Assembly (NCBI GenBank): GCA_003427395.1
Contig: BFEA01000223.1
Span: forward strand, 843,038-885,350
Reading direction: 5' to 3'
From: Chara braunii
Taxonomy: Eukaryota; Streptophyta; Charophyceae; Charales; Characeae
DNA length: 42,313 nucleotides
The position numbers and the translations under genes were made by a program. Numbering within the stretch: position 1 is the first letter of the stretch; each line of letters starts with the position of its first letter. Below the pieces are notes generated by a model. That model saw only the letters and a program-made list of their open reading frames with translations. It did no database searches and was not told where the DNA came from. Positions 33,433 to 42,187 of this stretch are shown one piece after another.

Positions 33433-34171
33433 TCTTTTTCCACGCGACCACCTTTCTTCCCTCGTGCGTTCCACCCTTCGCCCGTTATCATCATGCGCTT
33501 CTTTCTCTCCTTGCACCCGTACCCCTTCCTTTAGTGCTCGTGCCTTCCTCTTCGCTCGCGAGCGCTCCCTTCCTGCGCCCACTTCCTGCGCCCGCTTCCT
33601 CTCATAGCGCAGCCGCTTACTCAACGTCTGTGCATACGACTCCCCCGTACGTTCCTTTTCGCCCATGCTTGGAACACCGTCGTCGTCGACTGCAATGCCC
33701 GGTAAGTCACCTCCTCTCCTTCTCCTCCTTCTTCTTTCTCTTCTTCTTCCTCTTTTTTCTCCTCTACTCTTTCTTCGTGCATCTCCTTCTTCCGCGCGAG
33801 CCCGTTTTCCCCTTTCGCGCTCGGTTCTCAACTTTGCATAACTCTATCTCCATGTCGTGGCATTCAAGTCGTTTGCACATCGTGGTTTGCTCCTCCGCAT
33901 GAGCAACCTCCTTCACGCTGTACGCGATCGAGATCAGGGCGGGATTTTTCATTTTTCTTTCCTTAGTCCGATAAAATGGAATCTGCCTTGGTTTTAGAGG
34001 CAGATTCATTCAACTGAATCTACTGAAAATAAATACCGGACCGAAGAAATTGAAAAATAAAAAATAATAAGAAAGAAAGAAAACATGAAATCTAACGAAA
34101 TAAAATTAAAAGAAAAAGGAAAATTATCTAACTACTAACTACCATTTACCTGCCAAGTGTAATGCCCTCGT

Positions 34172-34250
34172 TTTTCAAAGGGCTAACTAACTGTAACTGC
34201 CTTCTAATCTGAGGTCACGAGTTCGAGCCCCGGCCTCACCGGGACAAGGT
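34172..34250 (+). other. tRNA-derived relic, tRNA-Arg(UCU)-like
   Basis: A sequence with a loop CTTCTAA (34201-34207), as in the tRNA-Arg(UCU) anticodon loop, is followed at normal distance by a B-box-like GTTCGAGCC (34221-34229) inside a pairing T-arm region. The D-arm side (GGGCTAACTAACTG) is only loosely box A-like and the anticodon stem does not pair well. It is more likely a SINE head or pseudo-tRNA than a working tRNA. Confidence 0.4.
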
Positions 34251-34277
34251 GAAATTGTAGCGGAGTTTCTTGTCAAA

Positions 34278-34362
34278 AGGAGCTAGCTCAGAGTTCAGGC
34301 AGACTCGATCCCTGTATCCTTACCTTATCAGTCTACCCCTCTAACCTACTGAGCTAGCTCCC
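34278..34362 (-). other. tRNA-derived relic, tRNA-Ile(GAU)-like, inverted
   Basis: On the minus strand TAGCTCAGTAGG (34345-34356) is a good box A, and GGATCGAGTCT (34301-34311) a fair B box. The candidate anticodon loop CTGATAA (34325-34331) suits Ile(GAU), but its stem does not pair. The ends carry GGAGCTAGCTCA and TGAGCTAGCTCC, which form an extended, perfectly paired acceptor-like stem. Confidence 0.45.
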
Positions 34363-34402
34363 ATATCGAGAAGATAGGGAGCAACTTTGCTATGTATAGA
34401 GT

Positions 34403-34435
34403 ACAGGCTCAACCCAACTAGTGGCCTGAGCCTGT
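34403..34435. other. Perfect 9-bp inverted repeat
   Basis: ACAGGCTCA at 34403-34411 pairs with TGAGCCTGT at 34427-34435 around 15 bases. Confidence 0.6.
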
Positions 34436-35214
34436 TTGTAAGTGTGTACGTGTGTACACCCGCTGGCCTGCATATCTGTCTGAGTGCTCGTCGGCATTAC
34501 TGTGTGTGTGACCCGCAAGGGTACTTGATTCACCGGTACGCCCGAAGAGCCGTACTTACCTCTGGCTGTGACATTGAGGGTTGCGGCAGGGAAAACATTC
34601 AAGTGGCGGGGAAAGAGGCCCGCGACACTTCAGAGCAGCGAAAAACACTCAAGTAGCGGGTATGCCGGTATCACACCAGTACAGGTCGATGTGCGCGGCA
34701 CTTTAGATCGCGCGAATGAAGACAGCAGTTGGCATTTTTAGAGGCCCACACCGGTCGTCGCCACTTGGTGTGGTGGTGGCTCATTTCTATTGGCTGCCCT
34801 GGCCGCGCGGCCGGGGCTTATATTATTATTTCAATCTGCTTTTGAGCTTACGGCGGCGCGACGAACAGATCTTCGCGTACTGGTCGGTCTGACGCTTCTG
34901 AACTCATTCTAATTCGATCTTGCCTTACCGCTTGAGCCTTTGACAGATTTAGATCGTGGTCGCCGCATCCCGCGCGACCTTCTCTCGTTATCTGCCAACC
35001 CTCCGGCCCTTGCGGCCAAAGACTTTTAATTTTTATTAATCCTTACCAGTTATCGTACGCGTCCTATCACTGCACATGATCGCAACAAAAAAATACCGGC
35101 CTCAATGGTCGAGAAGTTTGCTTCACAGCGCCAAGCCAAAAAAATTCTCACTTTTTACTCCAGCCTGTCTCCGGCACGGCAACCGGCGTTGATATTGTAT
35201 CATATGCAAAATCA

Positions 35215-35250
35215 TGAGCAAATACCCTTGTAAGGGTGTTTGCTCCGACA
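35215..35250 (-). other. LTR 5' terminus: TGTCGG plus terminal hairpin (C)
   Basis: On the minus strand TGTCG is followed by a 14-bp stem, GAGCAAACACCCTT with AAGGGTATTTGCTC, with one mismatch and a 2-base loop. It marks the right edge of solo LTR C. Confidence 0.75.
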
Positions 35251-35254
35251 GCGG

Positions 35255-37665
35255 TAGCAAAGATTCACGGTCGGGGCTGGTGCCAGGGTAGGGGGCATGA
35301 ACGGGGGTGGTAGGCTTATCGGGCGGGTCAGGCAGCGGTTTCTTTCCTAAGTTCCCTCAGGGTGGTCAGAGTTGTTAGGTGGAGGCGACTGCTGCGAGGT
35401 CTGCTGCCGTTCGGAGGCTGAGCTGTGCCGAAAGGGGGAGGAGAAATTGAACCTGGGCGACGAATCAGCCCAGGTGCTCGCAGGTGGATTGGGCGAAAGG
35501 CCGAGGCCGAGTGGGGGAGTTGCGATGCATCGCCCCGTATGAGTCCTTCGGGACATCTGTTGGAATTGGGACGATGCAGAGAAGATTAGCACAGCCTCTG
35601 CGCACGGTTGATACGTATAAATCGGGGGGTAGTGCCCCCGCTCTTTTTTTTTGTCGGTAGCTCGGCTCCTTGTGATCCGAATATGTCGTGTGTCACAATC
35701 GCGGTGCGTTAGTCCGTCGTAATGTGTGGGGTGGTCGGCAACGGTGCGGGCTAGGTGAGTGGAGTGATGAGCAGTCAGAGGGCGATGGCACGGTAAGCGA
35801 TGGAGCAACGGGGCACTAGACTCTCGGCGGTGTGAACAGGCGGAGTGCAAAGCCCGGGGAGCGGGGTGATGGGAAACCGAGAGTGAACCTGGCCGAGTTC
35901 CGCGCCATGGTGCACTCGGAAGGAGGGGGTGATGGCAGAGCAGCGTGACGGGGATGGCGCAGGAAGTACTTCGTAACTCACTCGTTTCTCCACCAAATCG
36001 GGCGAATAGAGACTTGTTTCGGGGGGGGTTTCCCCGGGCGAGGCAGATGGTGGTGTTAGTTTGGGCGTAGGATAAGTGAGAAGAGAGTTAGAGAGAGAAT
36101 ATCGTGCGCCAAGCTATGAAGGAGTAGAGGTAGAAGGAGAAGAAACCTCGAGAATACTACTCGATTCTCGAAGGAATATAGTGGGGAAAGACTCGAGGAT
36201 GGGGTTTTGAGCCGATGCACAGTTGATGGCGGGGTCGGATTTGAGAATTAATGGCTCGTTCTGGCAGAGTAGAATGCGGGGCTGCGCGCAAGAAGGACGA
36301 GCTTGAAGGCATGTATCTTTCTGCACCTAGACGGAAGATTCATTCGATTTTGCTTATCCAATTAGAGGAGGGGGGAGCATCGAGAGGATTGCCGCGAGGT
36401 AGGGGACGCTCTTGTTGGTCGGTGTGTGGCTCATCCTATTGATGGAAAACTCTCTCTCTTTCTCACACACACATACAAACGATCACGTATTAGTAGTGTA
36501 TATGTTCGTATTGTAGGGGTAAATTCTTTCGAGCTGTGAGAGTTGCCTAAGGCAAGCAGCAGGGGCTGGAGACTTACCTGAGGACCGATGCGTAGCCCAA
36601 CCTGTCGATGGAAGAAACGCCTCTCTATCTCCCTGCGCTCATGTCTCGGTTGAAAGCAGTGTATCCGCCCACGTCCTAACGGAAGATTCATCTTGCTACA
36701 GTGTGTTACCTGCTCACGAATGAATTAATCGTCACGTTCGGATTCTATTTTCTACTGTCGTGTGGTAAAGCACCGCGCATGCAACCGAAGTCTGTTGTTT
36801 CTCGCTCATATGGCTCCACCTGCAACAGGATTCCATCCCACGCCCTTCAAGGTGCTCGTCGGGCAGATGAATGTAGTCGGGATGCCCACCTGTATGCATT
36901 CCACAAGTGGGGTAGTAGAAGCTCCGTGGAGCCGGCTGTGCTGAGCTGACAGTTTTGTTTCTGTCCACAGTTGGGGTAGATCTGACTAGAAAAACCAGAC
37001 CTCAGACCGCGCTACTGTAGGGGCGGCTGTTGTTTGTGCACAGGCTCACTACGCCGGACACTTGGGGTGTGTTCGACTGCTGATTGGGAAAAGGCGTGAG
37101 GGAGTGAGTGGGCTGCAGGGAGGAATATCGCTGCAGCCAGGAGGGGGCTGAGCGTGTTGAGGGAGAGAGAGTATTTGGCTACATTCCAGCAGTGGGGCTC
37201 ATTTTGAAGTTCTGCTTATTCAAAAGCCTGGAACGGCGAGCGAGTGGCTAGACATGAGACCTGCCAGCGGCTGGAGAGTTGTTTACACACAGATTGAGGG
37301 GGTGAGGACTCCACCGCGAAGTTGAGGGATTACCTGTAAGTCAGGGGCTGCTGATGAAGAGGCTGTTGAACGGCAGTTTGGTAACAATTCTACTCAGACC
37401 CTGGCTGCGTTTCTGTTGCAATAGTTGTGGAACTTACTGCAAACTGTTGGGCCGGTGTTGGTACGAGTGTGTTAACTGCTGTGTGTTGCTACGTTGCTGC
37501 GTTCGCTGCGTATCCACTACACTTCGCGGCAGAATTTATTGAATGACTGTATACTTCGAAATGGTGCACTCGGGTGTGCGCTGGGTGTGCGCTGTTGGAG
37601 TACGGTTGTCGAGCGCTAAGTAACTGATTAAAACCCGGGGGAAGGCTGCTGCTGCAGGTGGGGCA
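35255..37665 (+). other. B's 3' LTR resumes, non-coding
   Basis: Diverged LTR body. Faint inverted colinearity with 3130-3950 is seen, for example around 36830-36930, where blocks corresponding to GTAGTAGTGCACTACC and GCAGATTCGCCCAGGCAG can be followed. A short CT/CA run is at 36450-36475. The open frame at 35347-35850 (minus) has low-complexity, Ser/His/Pro-rich sequence and no recognised domain. Confidence 0.45.
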
Positions 37666-37971
37666 GAGTGGTGGTAAACAGGTTTACCGCGGTAATCTGG
37701 GACTCCGTCAGGCGGGTTAGTTCCAACAGTTTAGCTTGGGAGCTGCACGTCCGTGCTGACAGGCTGCTACTTAGTCGCCATTGCGGGGCCCTCAGGCACC
37801 TGTCTCTTATACACATCTAGATGTGTATAAGAGACAGGAGTGGTGGTAAACAGGTTTACCGCGGTAATCTGGGACTCCGTCAGGCGGGTTAGTTCCAACA
37901 GTTTAGCTTGGGAGCTGCACGTCCGTGCTGACAGGCTGCTACTTAGTCGCCATTGCGGGGCCCTCAGGCAC
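37666..37971. other. Nextera junction adapter between two identical 134-bp copies (artefact)
   Basis: 37800-37837 is exactly CTGTCTCTTATACACATCT followed by its reverse complement, the Tn5 mosaic-end junction of Nextera mate-pair libraries. The 134 bp before it (37666-37799) and after it (37838-37971) are identical direct copies. The simplest reading is a small circularised fragment read around its junction and built into the assembly. A minus-strand frame beginning MCIRDR, a known sign of this adapter, starts here and must not be annotated as a gene. Confidence 0.97.
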
Positions 37972-38479
37972 TGAAGGTATCAAGGCCCTCTCCTGCGAGT
38001 CTGAGAGCACTCTTTTGGATCTGAGACTCTAAAAATCCTTCTCCTTCTGCCCTTCTGACTCTAAGTCTAGTCTCTTGGTGCTGAGAGGAAGGCGGCAGGC
38101 GGGATTGCAACCCGTAGGACCGCATCAAGACTCTGTGGGGAACCAGCCCAGCGATTGTGGGAGCTCTGCCGGGACTCAGGAGGAGTTCTGGAGGCAGGGA
38201 ACTGACAGGTAACAATGGTTGTCCCCTCTATAAACCCAGACTATAGCCCCTACCTGTATCACCCATTGCATCGCTGACTGAATATATGATATGCAGCCCT
38301 ACTCTATTTTTGGTTTGACTTTCAGGAGACTGAACCAGACTAAGTAAAAGAATGATTGTTAAGTTTCAGTTTAAACTTTATTTGATTGTGTGAATTCAGA
38401 TTGCTAAAAAGAACTGCATCTAGGGAAAGGCAGGATGGAGGGTTGTTTTGCTTGAAGATTGACTGGGTCATTAAGGCTG

Positions 38480-39420
38480 GGAAGTCCCCATAAGTTTGGG
38501 GAGAACCAGTGCTTTGTTTATTTGGGTATGCATGGAGCGTTAGACCCTTCTATAAGTTTAGGGGGTCTGATTGCTCTGGAGGCTGGGATGTTCCCATAAG
38601 TTTGGGGAGACCCAGTGTTATGGCTTGCATGGAGGGTCAGCCTGTTCTGTAAGTTCAGGTGGTCTGACTGCTCTGACTTGTGAAAGGTCTGATAGTGCCT
38701 GATTTTCAGGGACTTTGGGCATTCAATAAGTTTTGATGTCTTGGGTTGCCTTGTTTTCACTAGGGTTTCATCTGTTTCTTTGGTTTCTGAAACGAGGAGG
38801 TCTGAGTTGTTCTATAAGTTTAGGTAGCTTAGCCTCTTCCTGCTTTTTATACTGAAGAAATAATCTTGGCAAAAGGGGCAGATCCTTCTGTAAGTTCAGG
38901 GGGTCTGACTCGATGTCACACACATGATGATTCAGAGAGAAATGAAATTGGCAGAGAGTTAAATCCTTCTGTAAGTTTAAGGGGTCTAGCTCAAAGCCTC
39001 GCACATGCTGGAACCCAATGGTTATAACTTGGCTATACTTTACTACTATTATATCTAAGAACGAGCTAATCAGACTGTTCTATAAGTTTAGGTGATCTAA
39101 CTATAGCCGCATCACAACTTGAAGAAAGTATAACTAAGAATAAAACTGGTGGTAAGCCGGGGCAGACTGAACTTAAGTTAAATCAGTCATATGCAGCCTT
39201 AGAAGATAAAGGTGAAGACAAGTATATATAACTTGGGTACTTTAAACAGTTCAGGGCGACCAGAGTGGTCTAGTCGTATGCCCAAAGAAGAAAAAAGTAG
39301 TTGTGCCCTCCGTTTGTGTATACTTGGCCAAGTCAGAAAGCTCTATAAGTTTAGGTATTCTGACTCTAGGCCTGGCTAAGTTAGGCGCGCTCTGTAAGTT
39401 CAGGCGGCCTGACCTATGCC
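38480..39420 (+). repeat. Array of short hairpins with a conserved loop (B's LTR)
   Basis: About eleven copies, at roughly 38486, 38541, 38591, 38636, 38721 (weak), 38808, 38881, 38961, 39071, 39333 and 39388. The sense core is TTCTRTAAGTTYAGG. Stems vary: TCCCC with GGGGA, GACC with GGTC, GATCC with GGGTC. This is the most expanded version of the array seen at 2107-2640 and 14920-15450. Confidence 0.7.
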
Positions 39421-39719
39421 TTATGTAAGCTGGGTATAAAGGGTTAAATCGTTGAGAGATTATGAACTATTGTTTGTTCAGGTTGACTTGGGGCTGGTGA
39501 GAATACTTACCTTTGTGGTCTGGCTTTCATGTGACTGAGTGAGGCCACTACTTAGTCTGAGTTTCAGGTTGATAGGAAATTGCTTTAGTTGCTCGCCACT
39601 TTCTAGAGCCATAAGAGTTAGTGTCAATTCCTGTGTTTTCTGTAAAAAATTCTTTTACTTAGGTCAATTCTTGCATTTTCTGAGATTTTTTTTTTATACT
39701 TGGCTTTGTATAAATCTTG

Positions 39720-40385
39720 GCAAGCTACCTTCTCTACGGGAAGCGCTGTCGAAATTTCTACAAAATCCAAGAAGTTAGTCAAATTTTGACTTGTAAAAAC
39801 TTCAATTTGTCTCTTCCTATATCTGACTTAGTTAAAATCTGGGAAGTCTCCTTTTCTAAAAGGAGTGCTGCCCAAATTTTTGCTAATGCAAGAAGTTAGA
39901 CACAATTGGACTTTTAGAAGTCAAAGTTACTTTCAAACTCTGGATTTAGCCTTGTATAAATTTTGGAATAGCACTTTTCTAAAGGGAGTGCTGCCGAAAT
40001 TTCTGCAAACTTAAGGAGTTAGTTAAATTTTGTCTAAGTTGAACTCGACTTGTCTTTGGAGTCATATCTGACTTAGTATAAATCTGGGAATTCTCCCTTT
40101 CTGAGGGGAGTGCTACCTAAATTTCTACTAATACAGGGAGTTAGACAAAATTTGACTTTCCAGAGTTAGAAATTATTTTTGCTTTCATGTCTGACTTAGT
40201 ATAAATCTGGGTAGTCTCCCTTTCTAAAGGGAGTGCTGCCCAAATTTCTACTAATTCAGGGAGTTAGACAGAATTTGACTTTTCAAAGTTAGAAATTATT
40301 TATACTTTCATATCTGGACTTATATAAATTTTGAAAAGACACTTTTCCTACGGGAAGCGCTACCGAAATTTATTTAGTTTAAAGA
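39720..40385 (+). repeat. Six tandem units of about 123 bp in B's LTR
   Basis: Unit marks (AGYGCTGYCNAAATTT) lie near 39743, 39865, 39988, 40107, 40230 and 40354, one unit more than in element A. Each unit has a hairpin such as CTCCCTTTCTAAAGGGAG. First and last units carry the AAGCGCT variant, the inner ones GAGTGCT, as in element A. Confidence 0.8.
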
Positions 40386-40660
40386 AGAACGATTATATTT
40401 TTCATAGGTGACGACCCTGGTGATCCACTCGATATACGGGAGATTCTGCCATAGGTCTACCTTTCCTTGGGGCGCTGACTTAGAGGTAGACCTGACTTGG
40501 CTCCCAGGAAAGTCCTGAGAGAGAACGTGTAATTCGGAGTTGATCTCCATACTTTGACGATTTAGCTTAGACTTTGACTTATCATATGATACATGTCTTC
40601 TTTGATCGTCTGATTCAAGATTCGAACTAGATTCAACTTGATCCCTTGAGGATCATCATC

Positions 40661-40677
40661 TGTTATCACTGATAACA
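40661..40677. other. 17-bp palindrome TGTTATCACTGATAACA
   Basis: Same site as 263-279 in inverted orientation. The centre base is C here, as expected for the complement, so the whole 17 bp is unchanged between element families whose surroundings have diverged. Confidence 0.55.
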
Positions 40678-40699
40678 ACTCGATTGAAGATTCGTCCGT

Positions 40700-41360
40700 C
40701 TACGACTCAATTCCAGCTCACCCTCCACACTCAACCTAAAAGGCTCCCTGGTAATTACATTGTTTCATTAAGGTTTCACCCAGACTTTTATTGAATGGTC
40801 ATTTAACAAAGGTATTGAGTATTTAATTAAGGTTGGTTGGACATGAGGTTGAGGCTTGCATGGCTAAAGCGAGGGGTATGAGTGTTGAAGATGGTCGGAG
40901 TTGACTCCGTGTAGTGCGTGGGCTGTTGAATTGACTCGTTGATGTGATTTGCAAGTGTGTGCTGTGAATTAGATTCTGGATTTGGTTGCCTGCGATCACA
41001 TATATACATATGGTTGTGAGGGACCCCATTGAGACTGTGAGAAGTGATCGTCACATATTTCCCCTTTTATATATGTATATATGGGTATACTTGGGATGCA
41101 TGTCTGCATGGGTTAAGGGACCCCGTACAAAGAGCATACTAAGAGGTTAAGACTGGAAGGCCCAGGGAAGACCCTTCCTTTTATATTGCTTTGCTTCTTG
41201 AGGATTTTTCTTAATCGGACGTTAGTCCTGGGCCGGGATTCAAGGTCCTTGTCCAGGACATCCCAAGCCCTAGACTCTGCTGGGAAGGAATTTGCCCCCG
41301 TGCAGAGCCTATTTGCCTTACCTACCGAGACGCTCAGACCAAAGGTCGGAGGTCTCGTGG
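40700..41360 (+). other. LTR stretch between arrays and conserved 3' domain
   Basis: Diverged counterpart of 12800-13400. Only short blocks align with element A (for example GGGGAAATATGTGACGATCA with GGGGAAACATAG and nearby). TATA-rich sequence at 40999-41090. No gene supported. Confidence 0.45.
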
Positions 41361-41364
41361 CAGC

Positions 41365-41443
41365 TGCACGACTATTCCTTTAGTCGTGCAATGTCGTGAG
41401 GGATTTGACCCTCACGACTCTTCGAGTCTGACACTTGAGTGTC
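41365..41443. other. Cluster of four adjacent hairpins
   Basis: In 79 bp: TGCACGACTA with TAGTCGTGCA (41365-41390), GTCGTGAGGG with CCCTCACGAC (41393-41418), GACTC with GAGTC (41416-41428), and GACACT with AGTGTC (41430-41443). All arms pair perfectly. Only the last is kept in element A (12720-12733). Confidence 0.6.
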
Positions 41444-42186
41444 ATAGGCGGTACTCGGATCCACGAGGGACCGCTTGATTATGAGCACTACATAGTACGC
41501 CATCATCGCGACTGTTTGCGTACGCTTGCATTGCGAGTCAATATGAGTTAGCCTTGCGTTCGTGCGGTTTTATATTAAGACTCACGCGCAACACCTATCC
41601 GATTTTCCGCATTAGAAAGTTATAGGTAGGCTACCGAGGGACTAGGAGATTGTCGCGTTGTTTGTGTTGCGTTGTTCGTGTTGTGTCGTTTTCTGCGTTC
41701 ATGTGTGTGTGTTTTGTTTTTGTGGTTGTTAGGGTAGTGTGCGCGTGGTGTGTGGGATGCGTCCTAGTCGACCGACGACGAGTCGCGCTTGGGACCTCAG
41801 CCCCCTTAGATGTCAGGTCGCGTGCGGGTCTGATAGAGGCGTATTACCGCGCGTACCCCCTATGCTACAACGAACGAGAAAACGTCATCGGCTGGTCCAC
41901 CTCTACGATTGCAACTGATTAACGTTCGTACTGTGGACTGGTAGCTCGGCGGGGATACGCCCATCGAAGGGAGGTGACAGCTCCAGTAAGGTGGAGGTAA
42001 GTCGTGCCTCGCGTAGGCCCTATCCTGTCGTAGGGGCTCGCGAGAGGTATGTTTGGCGCACTCGGGCGGAGCGGCTTGCGGAAGCTCCATATATATTCGC
42101 GACGAGGATTTAGACCAACTTCTGCGTGACGCGGCCGGGAGGGTCCCGCGCTGCCTTGGTGCGGTGTCGGACTGATGCGCTCGAAA
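41400..42186 (+). promoter_or_regulatory. Conserved 3' domain of the LTR, possible promoter and 5' leader (B)
   Basis: Counterpart of 12009-12800. Landmarks in order: palindrome GACACTTGAGTGTC, GCGGTTTTATATTAAG (41569-41584) as possible TATA region, CCTATCCGATTT, GGCTACCGAGGGACTAGGAG, a GTGT run, GGATGCGTCCTAGTCGACCG, GTATTACCGCGCGTACCCCC, GGGGATACGCCCA, GGTGACAGCTCC, GTGGAGGTAAGT and the terminal GGACTGATGCGCTCGA. Conservation here exceeds that in the rest of the LTR. Confidence 0.5.
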
Positions 42187-42187
42187 A

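Larger units (their letters stand above)
31619..35250 (-). mobile_element. Solo LTR C, 3.6 kb, nested in B's 3' LTR
   Basis: On the minus strand it starts TGTCGG plus hairpin at 35250 and ends near 31619 with GGTGCGGGACCG then CCGCGCGTGACA, which aligns with the A and B LTR ends (about 18 of 24 positions). It is flanked by GCGG at 31615-31618 and 35251-35254, a possible 4-bp target duplication. No PBS, gag or pol lies between the ends, so it is a solo LTR left by recombination. The interior holds several microsatellites and two tRNA-like relics and has no supported gene. Confidence 0.7.
30441..42186 (+). mobile_element. 3' LTR of element B (interrupted by solo LTR C)
   Basis: It starts TGTCGG plus a hairpin at 30441 and ends GGACTGATGCGCTCGAAA near 42186, where the usual CGACA has become CGAAA. 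Total span is 11.7 kb. Removing solo LTR C (31619-35250 plus a 4-bp duplication) and the 172-bp adapter artefact leaves about 7.9 kb, close to element A's 7.0 kb. Its middle (36.7-40.8 kb) carries the same hairpin array, 123-bp array and 17-bp palindrome as A's LTR in inverted order, and its last 800 bp align well with 12009-12800. The 5' third is poorly conserved with A. No coding region is supported. Confidence 0.78.

Noticed and set aside
33072-33831. Open frames of poly-Glu and poly-Arg (minus) and poly-Leu (plus)
   Set aside because: They come from the CTT microsatellite read in different frames.
31131-35250. TGTCGG at 31131 as the left edge of element C
   Set aside because: Flanks TTTGT and GCGGT do not match; TGTCAC at 31619 has a GCGG flank match and aligns with the known LTR ends.
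37628-37816. Open frame beginning MCIRDR
   Set aside because: Its start is the Nextera adapter; this peptide is a known sign of adapter contamination.
38480-39420. CRISPR-like array
   Set aside because: Units are about 28 bp, but spacing is irregular, stems vary, spacers are conserved between copies, and the setting is a plant-type retroelement.
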